64,000 bases of DNA from Bacteroidota bacterium (GTDB lineage: Bacteria; Bacteroidota; Bacteroidia; J057; JADKCL01), in assembly GCA_016718825.1 (NCBI GenBank), contig JADKCL010000002.1, forward strand, positions 186,001 to 250,000, in the 5' to 3' direction. Of the stretch, positions 41,977 to 50,884 are shown piece after piece (the first letter of the stretch is position 1; each line of letters opens with the position of its first letter). A program made the position numbers and the translations under genes. Under the pieces are notes generated by a model that saw nothing but the letters and a program-made list of their open reading frames with translations, was not told the origin of the DNA and did no database searches.

Positions 41977-44610
41977 TTAAGGAATGCTCTTGGCGACCAC
42001 TTTGCCATTGCGCAGGAGCCTGAACTCCACGCGACGGTTGTTTTGGCGACCATTGGCATTGTCATTGGTGTCGATGGGGTCAAGTTCACTGAAGCCCTTG
42101 GTCATCAACTTGATGTTTTTCAATCCTTTGTCTTGAAGGTAGTTGTAGGCCATCTGCGAACGGTTTTCTGAAAGCGCCTGATTGTAATCCACCGAACCCA
42201 TCGCATCGGTATGGCCGGCGATTTCAAGTGACAATTCTGGATGAAGCGCGAGGTAGTTGGCCAAAACATCGAGATTCTTCTTGGAAACATCCCGCAGATC
42301 AAATTGGTCGAAATCAAAATAGATGTTCCGGAATTCGAGTGCATTCAGCTCCTTGTAAAATGCCGCGTCATCGTCTGTGGCATTTACAGTGGCATTCCCT
42401 GCCTTGATTTCATCTTTGCCGCTTTCGAAACCCGCCTTGATTTCATCTTTACCGCTGAGTCCGGTCTTGATATCGTTTTTAGAAGTAGAAGGGGAGAAGG
42501 AAGTACTGCTTTCGCCGGTTCCAGCGTCCACCATTCTATTCAATTCAAGACCACTTGGGTTGTCAAAACCAGGCAATCCCCTCGGAGATGTATGGTCGAC
42601 GACAATTCCCTCCACACCCTTGCGAAGCCGTACCGATTGGAGCACGACCTCGTCGTTGCGGATGATGCGCAATTCAGTCCGCCGATTGAATTGCCTGCCC
42701 GCATCGTTGTCGTTGGTTTCCATTGGCCGGTTTTCGCTGAAGTGATCGAGCACAATCCGATCGGGTGCGATACCTTTTTTGATCAAATAGGCGCGTGCAT
42801 TTCTTGCTCTTCGATTGGAGAGATCCACATTGTAGTCAAACGTGCCAAACCAGTCGGTATGCGACATCAACGCGACTTTCAAATCTGGATTTTGGGACAG
42901 CAGCTCGATGGCCCGATCCAGTTCATCCGCCGCATCAGAACGGATAAAGTCTTGGTCAAAGTCGTAGTAGATGTGTTGAAGTTCTACCGCCGCCCGCGGT
43001 ATCTCTTCAATCACCTCAGTTGGTTTGACCAGGAACATGTTCTTTTCCAGAAAGACATCATCTTCGTTCAGAACCGGAGTCATGATCGACTCAGAAACAG
43101 AGTTGTAGCCTTCAGCACTTGCTACGAGCGAATACGTTCGCTGCGGTTCCAACATAAAATAATACCTGCTGGAATCGGTTCCTGTCAGCACCGAATCCAA
43201 TACTTCATTGGTCTCAACATCGACCAATCGCACCATTGCTTTGAGGGTGTCCAGTGTTTGGACGTCTTGTACTAAGCCCGCGATTTCTACAATATGGTAG
43301 CGACGAGGGTAGGGGTAATAAGGAAATCGAATGTGGTAAATGTCCTTTTCACCATAGCCGCCTTCCATTCCGCTGGCATAGTATCCGCTTTTGCCATCCA
43401 ACGCCAACACAAAATAGATGTCGTCGTCAGGTGTATTCACGGGCGAACCCATGTTGAGCGGTTCCAACCATGCTGTTTTGTCCTGATCCGCAAATTCCGT
43501 GACGAAAATGTCAAAACCACCCATGCTTCCGGGACCATTGCTCGAATAGTAGAGCGTCTTTCCATCGGGGTGGAAATAGGGAGCATCTTCGTCGAAGGCC
43601 GTGTTGACGGTTGCACCCAAATTGATCGGTTCCGTCCACTTGGTCTTGCCTTCCTTTTTCACCATGTAAATGTCCCTGCCACCAAACCCACCTGGGCGAT
43701 CGCTGGTAAAGAACATCACACTGCTGTCTGCGCTTTGGCAGATGCTCGCTTCATAGAATTTTGAGTCGAGCGGACGTTCCACCGTGCTGGGTTCGCGCCA
43801 TTTTTGCTCGACATCATCAAACTTGGTCACATAGAGGCCACCGGCCTTTTTGTGACGGTAGATGTAGAGCGTCTGACCGTCGGCAGTGAGCGAAATCGTC
43901 GCATCATGCCCCGCAGCGTTTACCGGTTTCCCGATATTTTCTCCAGGACCCCATTGGCCGTCTACTTTGTGAGAGACATAGATGTCTTCGTCATAAAAGT
44001 AGATTTCGGGCTTGGCGCCCAAGCATTCCGGACGACGGGCAGTGTAGATCAAGACGCTGTCATTGGCTGAAATCACCGGGCTATGCTCGGAAAATTCGCT
44101 GTTGATCATGTCTCCCATGTTTTCGATCTTCACCTGCTCGGCATCGGCCTTGTTGGCGAGTTTCTTGGCATACAGACATTGCGTGATCCTGTTGTTCACC
44201 CATACATACTCAGGGCTGGATGGCTCATAACGTTCCGAATCCTTGTGGTAGGCCTCTACTGCGCGGTCAAAGTAGAGGTTGTAATGGAGCGTCAAACCAT
44301 ACCAGTAGTAAAACTCCTTGTCAATGTCGGGGTTCAGTTTCTCGACCTTCTCAAAATAGGGAAGGGCCTGATTCTTCTTGTAGGTAATGTAAAGGCATTT
44401 TCCCATCCAGAAGTTGTAGTAGGCGCTGTTGGCGTCTTCCTTCAACAATTCCTGAACATAGGGCAAGGCCTGCTGGAACTCTTCGTAGCGAAGATGTTCT
44501 TTAGCAGCCTTCAAGGAGTTCTTGTACTCCTTGTTGCTCCCGCCTTTGCCTTGACCAAAGGCAATCGACGAGCTAGCCAGCAAGAAAAATACGAGGAATC
44601 TGAACTTCAT
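41977..44610 (-). CDS. TPR-PD40 protein with two OmpA domains
   Basis: An 877-residue periplasmic/outer-membrane protein. Order: signal peptide (FLVFFLLASSSIAFG), TPR repeats (about 28-145), a PD40/WD-like propeller (about 180-430; repeats such as FFTSDRPGGFGGRDIY, YYSSNGPGSMGGFDIF and YYASGMEGGYGEKDIY). A carboxypeptidase-regulatory-like segment (about 440-520) follows. Then come two OmpA peptidoglycan-binding domains (about 560-665 and 765-877), each with YxDFDQ-type start, a GHTD or SHTD motif and a NNRR/FNRRTE motif. The linker between them repeats GKDEIKAG. Related to the type IX secretion-associated PorE type. The doubled OmpA domain is unusual. It is the last of three related genes. 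Confidence 0.9.
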   Translation of the reverse strand: MKFRFLVFFLLASSSIAFGQGKGGSNKEYKNSLKAAKEHLRYEEFQQALPYVQELLKEDANSAYYNFWMGKCLYITYKKNQALPYFEKVEKLNPDIDKEFYYWYGLTLHYNLYFDRAVEAYHKDSERYEPSSPEYVWVNNRITQCLYAKKLANKADAEQVKIENMGDMINSEFSEHSPVISANDSVLIYTARRPECLGAKPEIYFYDEDIYVSHKVDGQWGPGENIGKPVNAAGHDATISLTADGQTLYIYRHKKAGGLYVTKFDDVEQKWREPSTVERPLDSKFYEASICQSADSSVMFFTSDRPGGFGGRDIYMVKKEGKTKWTEPINLGATVNTAFDEDAPYFHPDGKTLYYSSNGPGSMGGFDIFVTEFADQDKTAWLEPLNMGSPVNTPDDDIYFVLALDGKSGYYASGMEGGYGEKDIYHIRFPYYPYPRRYHIVEIAGLVQDVQTLDTLKAMVRLVDVETNEVLDSVLTGTDSSRYYFMLEPQRTYSLVASAEGYNSVSESIMTPVLNEDDVFLEKNMFLVKPTEVIEEIPRAAVELQHIYYDFDQDFIRSDAADELDRAIELLSQNPDLKVALMSHTDWFGTFDYNVDLSNRRARNARAYLIKKGIAPDRIVLDHFSENRPMETNDNDAGRQFNRRTELRIIRNDEVVLQSVRLRKGVEGIVVDHTSPRGLPGFDNPSGLELNRMVDAGTGESSTSFSPSTSKNDIKTGLSGKDEIKAGFESGKDEIKAGNATVNATDDDAAFYKELNALEFRNIYFDFDQFDLRDVSKKNLDVLANYLALHPELSLEIAGHTDAMGSVDYNQALSENRSQMAYNYLQDKGLKNIKLMTKGFSELDPIDTNDNANGRQNNRRVEFRLLRNGKVVAKSIP

Positions 44611-45052
44611 AATACGAGGAGGTTAAAACATCCGTTCTTCTTGGCAGCCCATCAAGGACTGCTGTTGAAAACTTATAGGATTTCCACGTCTTCCGTACTC
44701 AGAGGCGGTCGCAAGGACCCGAACTGCATCAACTGTGGATATGTTGATAAAATTCGATTGCAAGATATGAATTTTTCCGATTGTCAAGTAAAATCTTTGA
44801 AATTTTTTCAATTCACTTGATTCGAAGCGCATTTTATTCTTGATATATAGATGTTTATATGTTGATAACTCAACAATAACTTCAATCTTCTAGCGAAATA
44901 GACACATTTTGGATCAATGTGGGTAATTGTTGAAGTGGATGGTGTTAGCGTTCTGCAAACCAACGAACTACGCCGAAATTCAAGATTGAAGTGGATTTGA
45001 AATGAAAAGCAGTCGGAAATGGACTAATGGTTCTCTTTTGAAAGAATATCGT
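44611..45052. other. Intergenic region between two PD40-OmpA genes
   Basis: 442 bp without gene-quality frames. It is A+T-rich, with runs of TTT and AAA. No complete promoter for the leftward 877-residue gene was found; TATATAG-like words are present. Confidence 0.4.
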
Positions 45053-45091
45053 TAAAAAGAGAAGGCCCGAGCTTTTTATGCCCGGGCCTTC
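45053..45091 (-). terminator. Terminator of second PD40-OmpA gene
   Basis: GAAGGCCCG / CGGGCCTTC forms a 9-bp stem around a loop that contains CTTTTTATG. Leftward, it continues into TCTTTTTAAC. It is 28 bp from the stop of the frameshifted gene. Confidence 0.75.
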
Positions 45092-45119
45092 GTTGGTATT
45101 TCACAAAAATCTGGAAGGG

Positions 45120-47068
45120 TTAATTCTCCAGAATTTTCAATTCCGTTCTCCGGTTGAGTTGCTTGTTTTCCTTTGTGTCGTTGGCGACAACCGGTGACTT
45201 TTCGCCGTAACCTTTTGCCACCATGCGCTCCATGGGAATGCCCTTCTTCACAAGGAAGTCCACCACGCTCTGCGAGCGGTTTTGTGAAAGTGTTTCATTG
45301 TGCTCATCCGAGCCGTCGCTGTCAGTATGTCCGCCAATCTCGATTTTGAGTGTGGGGTTGTCCAGCATCAGTTTGTTGAGGCGCTCCAATTCCGAGACAG
45401 ATTCAGGCCTCAAAGTTGCCTTGTCGACGTCATAGAAGATGTTGTTGAGCACGATACCTACACCGATTTCAATTTTATCAAGCGCTACATCTTGGACGAC
45501 TTCTTGGAATCCTTCTGCCTTAGGAATGTTCACGTTCAGGGACTTAAACAGGTATCCTTCACGTTCCACTGTAATACCGTAGTTGCGGCCCGAAGGCAAT
45601 GAAACGAGGTATTTTCCAGAGGCTGAATTCGAATTGAGTGTTGAAACGACGACGTTGCGGTCGTTGTCGATCACAGTGATTGCACCCTCCAGCGGAAGCC
45701 CCGTTTTTGCATCTGTGACGACGCCTTTGAGAATGGTCAAGGCATTGACTACAACAACCGGCTTCAGCGTATCCTCTGTCTTCACTACGACTGCAGGCTT
45801 TTCCTCCTCGATTTCGATTTTGTAGATGTCTTTTTCCCCGTAGCCGCCCTCTTTGGCCGATGCGTAGTAGCCGTCTTTTTTGTCAGCCGACAACACGAAG
45901 TAAATGTCATTGTCGGGTGTGTTGATCGGGTAACCCAGGTTTTCGGGTGTCGACCAGCTGCCATCGGGTTGCAAAGTGGTTTTGTAGATGTCAAAGCCAC
46001 CCAAACAATCGTTGCGTCCGGTGCTCGAGAAATAGAGGGTAACGCCGTCGGGATGGAAGAATGGACTGTCGTCGGCAAACAACGTATTGATTTTCGGGCC
46101 GAGATTTTTGGGAGCGCCCCATTTTTTGTCGGGTTGGAGTTCGCTCATGTAGATATCGGTGTCCCCAAAGCCTCCAGCGCGATCCGAGGTGAAAAACATC
46201 CGTTTTCCATCTGGCGAGATGCTCACTGTTGTTTCGTAGCTCTTGGAATTCACAGGTTCCCCGACCGATTTTGGATCGGTCCACTTCTTTCCATCCAAAT
46301 GGGATTCGAAGATGTCTCCTCCAGCCGGTGGATTCCGGTAAATGAAGAGGTTTTGACCATCCGGGGACAGTGCAATGGAGGCGTCCATGGCATTGGTGTT
46401 GATTTCCTTGATGGGGCGGGGATTTGCCCAGCCTTTTCCTGCTTTGTCGGCGATGTACACGTCTTCCAGTTCACAGGTGGGGTCACCTTTACAGCCGACA
46501 TTGTCCGGGCGCACAGTGGTGTAGATCAACACGGTTTCGTCGGCATCGATGATAGGGCTGTGTTCCGAAAACTGCGTATTCACCGGAGGGCCAACGTTCA
46601 CGATTTTTGCCTTCACGGGATTGGCGACTGCTTGTTTGGCATACTTGCAATGCTCGATTTCGCGGGCCATTTCAGCATGGCGGGGTCCTTGTTCGTAATC
46701 TTTGTCATCCCACGGGTGTACTGCACGATCGCTTCATCAAATTTAAGCGTGTAATGCAGGCATCTGCCGTAGTAGTAGCTGAGTTCGGGATCCACGTCCT
46801 TGTTCAAGCCAAAGGCCTTCTCAAAGTGCGGCAAAGCCTCCTTCTTCTCATAATTCTGAAACAAGCATTTGCCCAAAAGGAACTGAGACATCGAATTGTT
46901 GGGGTTGTATCCAACAGCTTCTCTCAAGAATGGGATCGCCGTTTTATATTCGTCGTATCCCAAAGCCTTTTCCGCATTCGCGAGTGCCTTCTTTTCATTT
47001 TGGCCGAAAGCGAAAGTGGTTCCGATCCCCAGGATCAGAACCACTGTTATTATCGATATTCTATTCAT
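45120..47068 (-). pseudogene. TPR-PD40-OmpA protein gene with frameshift
   Basis: The N-terminal reading frame starts at ATG 47068 with a signal peptide (MNRISIITVVLILGIGTTFAFG) and TPR repeats. It passes into stop codons shortly after 46671. The PD40 part and single OmpA domain continue from 46670 in another frame to 45120, beginning MAREIEHCKYAKQAV. Restoring one A in the AAATGG stretch near 46670 (...ATGCTGAAA/ATGGCC) would join the two parts into one protein of about 650 residues, parallel to the paralogues on either side. The OmpA domain has GGHTD, SVVDFL and NRRTELKILEN. Either a point deletion, a sequencing error, or programmed frameshifting; the two frames are otherwise intact. Confidence 0.8.
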
Positions 47069-47110
47069 TCTAAGGAACTTAAACAATCTTGGTGAGAGTA
47101 ATACTTGCGA

Positions 47111-49273
47111 TTACTCAATAATGAACAATTCAACACGTCGATTCCACTTTTTGGACTCTGGACTGTCGTTGGGATAGATCGGCATTGCCTCACCCATTCC
47201 CGAGATATTCAGTCGTTTGGGGTCAATTCCGCGATCAGTCAGGTACTTGGCAACAGCCTTGGCCCGGTTTTCAGAAAGTTCCAAGTTATGGTCCTCACTT
47301 GCATCGGAGTCGGTGTGGCCGATCACATTCAGCTTCATGTGCGGGACTTTGTTCATCACGGTCACGACGTTTTCCAAATCCTTGATGTAGTCTGATTTGA
47401 TCAAATGCTTGTCCACATCAAAAAATTGCCAGGTAATCACGAGCTTGTTGGCTTCCGTGAGTTTCTGCAGGCCGATATCTTCGTAGTGGCTGAGCAATTG
47501 ACCGCTTGGAGCTACTCCAAAATCCTCATAATAAGGCAAATATTCGTTTGCCTTGACCCTGATCATGTATTTCCGTCCGCTTTCAACCGGGAACATGTAG
47601 TTTCCTGTTTTTGGATTCGTCGGCAAAACATCGATGACTTCATTGGTAACCGGGTCAACAAGTTCGACGACCGCATCCAAGGGTTTTTCGGTAACAGCAT
47701 CTTTGATGGTTCCTGAGACCACGTTGTATTTGCCAACGGAGGAAGCAACCGGCACCACATTGGGATCGCATTGATCCACTTTCACTTCGATTTTGTATTC
47801 CCTGCCGCTTACGGGCAATACAAAGCGGTATTTAGCCCCATCTTCGACTACCGCTTTGGCAGTTTCAATTACCTCATCCGTTTCCTGGTCTATCAACATG
47901 ACATCAGCCGCAACCGGTTTTCCAGTTTCCTTATCCAAAACTGTGCCAGCGATCACGTTGGTTCCTGGGATATCGGTGGATGGCGAAGCGAAATAGAGGT
48001 CTTTTTCGCCATAGCCGCCGGGACGGTCGGAGGAAAAGTAGAACCCTTCCGTACCTTCTTTCCAAACAAGGTAAATATCATCTCCAACGCTATTGAGCGG
48101 CCATCCGAGATTTTCTGGTTTCCCCCATGAGCCGTCGGGCTGCATTTTGCAGACAAAAAGGTCAAATCCTCCCATACTGTTATGGCCACGGGATGCGAAA
48201 TACATCCTTTTACCGTCGGGGGTGATGAACGGAGCATCGTCGTCGTAAGGCGTATTGATGGATGCACCCAGGTTTTCTCCAGCAGTCCATTGGCCGTTGG
48301 CATCCAAAGTGCTTTTGTAAATGTCCTTCATTCCAAGCCCATCGGGCTTGTCGCTGACCCAATACAAAGTTTTGCCGCCTTCAGTGATAAATACCGAGCA
48401 CTCGTTGTATTCCTTGGTGTTGATGTTGTCACCAATACTCTCGCGTTTGCTCCATTCGCCGTTTTCTCCCTCTTTATGGGAAACGTAGACGTCACCTTGG
48501 TTACGATTGTCGACGTAGTAAATGAGCGTATTTCCGTCTTCAGACAGGTTGATCGAGGCATCATGCGTCCACCGTGGGATCGGTTTGATGAACAATTTCG
48601 ACTTGGCCCAAACATTGTTGCTGTAGTTCGCCTCGTAAACTTCCTCGTTAATGTCTTCCACATGGAAGCGACGGCGATTGATCTGATTTACACTACGCGG
48701 CTTTCTTGTGGTGTAGATCATGTATTGATATTCGTCGGAAAATGTCGATGAGTATTCAGGATAGGAGGTATTGACGTATTCCCCGAGGTTTTCGACTTTG
48801 TAGTTGACGACCTTCCGAATGGATTTTGGACCATTTTGACACTGGATAATCCGCATTTTTGTATCGGTATAGAGCCAGCTTTCGGGCTCAAGTCGAGACA
48901 GGTCTGCTTGGTAATAGGTGATCGCTTCCTCAAAGTTGAGGTTCATGTGCATGGCACGCGCCAAATAATAGTTGATGTCTTCGGCAATGCTCTGGTCGAG
49001 ATTGAACGCTGCGACCAAATAGGGAAGTGATTGCGCTGGCTGATCACCCTCATATACTGACTTGCCCAGCATGTAGGCATATTTGGCGTTTTCAGGATCA
49101 AGGTTGAATGCGGCTTTCAGGTATGGTGCTGCCTTGATGTAGTCGGCCCGCTTGTAAAAACGCTTTCCTTTGCGGAAGGCTCCTCTCGGATTTGATTCGT
49201 TTGCGTAGCCCAGAGAACAAGTACTAAATATAGCCAAAAGCAGCAAGCCCAAGGTAAAAAAGAGCTTTTTCAT
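47111..49273 (-). CDS. TPR-PD40-OmpA protein, third paralogue
   Basis: A 720-residue exported protein: signal peptide (MKKLFFTLGLLLLAIFSTC...), TPR repeats (about 30-150), a PD40-type propeller (about 165-430; SVNQINRRRF and later DGKRMYFASRGHNSMGGFDLF, SSDRPGGYGEKDLY), carboxypeptidase-regulatory-like segments (about 440-590), and a C-terminal OmpA domain with GHTDSDASEDHN and NRRVELFI. It lies 42 bp before the frameshifted paralogue and is probably first in the operon. Function inferred: peptidoglycan-anchored periplasmic or outer-membrane protein, possibly linked to type IX secretion or gliding; not proved by sequence. Confidence 0.9.
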   Translation of the reverse strand: MKKLFFTLGLLLLAIFSTCSLGYANESNPRGAFRKGKRFYKRADYIKAAPYLKAAFNLDPENAKYAYMLGKSVYEGDQPAQSLPYLVAAFNLDQSIAEDINYYLARAMHMNLNFEEAITYYQADLSRLEPESWLYTDTKMRIIQCQNGPKSIRKVVNYKVENLGEYVNTSYPEYSSTFSDEYQYMIYTTRKPRSVNQINRRRFHVEDINEEVYEANYSNNVWAKSKLFIKPIPRWTHDASINLSEDGNTLIYYVDNRNQGDVYVSHKEGENGEWSKRESIGDNINTKEYNECSVFITEGGKTLYWVSDKPDGLGMKDIYKSTLDANGQWTAGENLGASINTPYDDDAPFITPDGKRMYFASRGHNSMGGFDLFVCKMQPDGSWGKPENLGWPLNSVGDDIYLVWKEGTEGFYFSSDRPGGYGEKDLYFASPSTDIPGTNVIAGTVLDKETGKPVAADVMLIDQETDEVIETAKAVVEDGAKYRFVLPVSGREYKIEVKVDQCDPNVVPVASSVGKYNVVSGTIKDAVTEKPLDAVVELVDPVTNEVIDVLPTNPKTGNYMFPVESGRKYMIRVKANEYLPYYEDFGVAPSGQLLSHYEDIGLQKLTEANKLVITWQFFDVDKHLIKSDYIKDLENVVTVMNKVPHMKLNVIGHTDSDASEDHNLELSENRAKAVAKYLTDRGIDPKRLNISGMGEAMPIYPNDSPESKKWNRRVELFIIE

Positions 49274-49415
49274 TTTGCGTTTTTTGAATATCTGCTAAAT
49301 AATTGATCGAAGCTAAAAGTAAAACTAAAAGCCGAAATTTCAAAAAGCGTTAAAAGCAAAAAAGCGACTCTTTGTGAAGAATCGCTTAATTATTTTTGCT
49401 GGAAAACGGCCGGTA

Positions 49416-49760
49416 TTAGCGGCGTTCCCTGATCCTTGCTGACTTTCCAGTGAGCTTACGCAGATAGAAGATACGCTTGCGGCGCACAACACCACGTTTG
49501 ACCAATTCAACCTTGTCAATGTTAGGTGAGTTGACAGGAAAGATACGCTCGACACCCACGTCGTTTGACATTTTGCGGACGGTGAAAGTAGCAGTGCCAC
49601 CTTTACCTACACGCTGAATGCAAACTCCTTGGAATTGCTGGATACGCTCTTTGTTACCCTCTTTGATACGCACATGCACGTTGACGGTGTCACCTGCGCC
49701 AAATTTTGGGAAATCCTCCCTGCGGAACTCCGCCTCTACCAATTTTATAAGATCGTTCAT
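49416..49760 (-). CDS. rplS: Large-subunit ribosomal protein L19
   Basis: A 114-residue protein, with the usual L19 segments: FGAGDTVNVHVRIKEGNKERIQQFQGVCI, the central FTVRKMSNDVGVERIFP and the basic KRGVVRRKRIFYLRKLTGKSARIRERR. L19 sits at the 30S-50S interface. The trmD-rplS order is classic. It has its own promoter although trmD lies just upstream. Confidence 0.97.
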   Translation of the reverse strand: MNDLIKLVEAEFRREDFPKFGAGDTVNVHVRIKEGNKERIQQFQGVCIQRVGKGGTATFTVRKMSNDVGVERIFPVNSPNIDKVELVKRGVVRRKRIFYLRKLTGKSARIRERR

Positions 49761-49810
49761 CTTATTGAGCTTTTAGCTTTTGATGCTGTCCAAGAATTTT
49801 AAAAAGGAAT

Positions 49811-49840
49811 GCAAATGTAATGGTATTTCCGTACCGAACA
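49811..49840 (-). promoter_or_regulatory. Promoter of rplS (TTG-N19-TACATTTG)
   Basis: Read leftward, TTG (49838-49840), a 19-nt spacer and TACATTTG (49811-49818) match the Bacteroidota consensus; the -7 box is 50 nt before ATG 49760. It lies inside the 107-bp gap between trmD and rplS. Confidence 0.6.
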
Positions 49841-49867
49841 AACTCTGAATAAAAAATATTCATGCAA

Positions 49868-50545
49868 TCATTCATCCAACAAGTCTGGACGTCGCTTTTT
49901 CGTCTTTTCCCAGGCCTGTTCATCGCGCCAACGCTCGATATGCGCATGGTTGCCACCCAGAAGCACTGCCGGGACTTCATGCCCCTCAAAGGATGCCGGC
50001 TTCGAATACATCGGTGCATCCAACAAATTGCTTTGAAACGAATCTGAAAGCGCAGAAGTCTCGTCGCCCAAGACGCCCGGCAACAACCGCACGATTGCAT
50101 CGGTCAAAACGATTGCAGCAATCTCGCCACCCGTCAGCACATAGTCACCAATCGAGATCTCACGCGTGATGAAAAGATCCCGCACACGCTGGTCAATTCC
50201 CTTGTAGTGTCCACAAAGCAGGATAATGTTTTTGTAGAGGCTAATGCCGTTAACCATTTGCTGATTAAGGACTTCGCCATCCGGAGTCAGGTAGATCACC
50301 TCGTCGTATTCACGTTCCGATTTCAGTTTCCGGATCGCAGCGGCAATGGGGGCTACCATCAGGATCATGCCTGCACCGCCACCGTAGGGAGTGTCATCAA
50401 TGCTTTTGTGCTTGTCGGTACTATAATCACGCAAGTCATGAACATGGATCTCGCAGAGCCCTTTGTCTTGCGCCCGTTTCAGGATGCTCGTCTTCAAGGG
50501 ACTTTCCAATTGGGCAGGAACGCCTGAAATAATGTCGATTCGCAT
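49868..50545 (-). CDS. trmD: tRNA (guanine-N1)-methyltransferase
   Basis: A 225-residue SPOUT methyltransferase that modifies G37 of tRNAs ending in CNG-type contexts and prevents frameshifting. The trefoil-knot SAM site is visible as LCGHYKGIDQRV, then SIGDYVLTGGE. The N-terminal start MRIDIISGVP is near-canonical. Length and motifs are intact. The upstream atpC is separated by a terminator. Confidence 0.96.
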   Translation of the reverse strand: MRIDIISGVPAQLESPLKTSILKRAQDKGLCEIHVHDLRDYSTDKHKSIDDTPYGGGAGMILMVAPIAAAIRKLKSEREYDEVIYLTPDGEVLNQQMVNGISLYKNIILLCGHYKGIDQRVRDLFITREISIGDYVLTGGEIAAIVLTDAIVRLLPGVLGDETSALSDSFQSNLLDAPMYSKPASFEGHEVPAVLLGGNHAHIERWRDEQAWEKTKKRRPDLLDE

Positions 50546-50570
50546 AGTGATTCAGTACCGTTTCAAATTG

Positions 50571-50591
50571 AAAAAGCCGGGAAACCCGGCT
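50571..50591 (-). terminator. Terminator of atpC
   Basis: An AGCCGGG / CCCGGCT stem with an AAA loop runs into TTTTT on the minus strand, 24 bp past the atpC stop. Confidence 0.85.
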
Positions 50592-50614
50592 CTTTCAGTA
50601 TTTTTCTAGACAGA

Positions 50615-50875
50615 TTATTCGGCAGTTACATTGCCTTCAACCTTTTCGACCAATACAATGACCTTGTTGTTGAGAACCTCGACCACGCCACCTTCGGCTT
50701 GGAATTGGCTCTCGCCAGCGGTGGTCTTGACAGTGATCGGTCCCTTGTCGAGGGTCGAGATGACCGCGGCGTGGCCGTTGAGCACCTGAAACTGACCTTC
50801 GGAGCCTTGGACTGTCACAGACGAGACTTCGCCCGAAAAGACTTTCCTGTCTGGTGTGATGATGTCAAGTTGCAT
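50615..50875 (-). CDS. atpC: ATP synthase F1, epsilon subunit (short form)
   Basis: An 86-residue protein with only the N-terminal beta-sandwich (LDIITPDRKVFSGEV, then VLNGHAAVISTLDKGPI) of the epsilon subunit. The C-terminal two-helix regulatory domain, about 50 residues in E. coli, is absent. Short forms are common in Bacteroidota. The gene lies 9 bp after atpD. Confidence 0.93.
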   Translation of the reverse strand: MQLDIITPDRKVFSGEVSSVTVQGSEGQFQVLNGHAAVISTLDKGPITVKTTAGESQFQAEGGVVEVLNNKVIVLVEKVEGNVTAE

Positions 50876-50884
50876 AATCGTCGC

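Noticed and set aside
42241..43275. Plus-strand open frame of 344 codons within the double-OmpA gene
   Set aside because: Antisense to an intact multidomain gene; no recognisable product.
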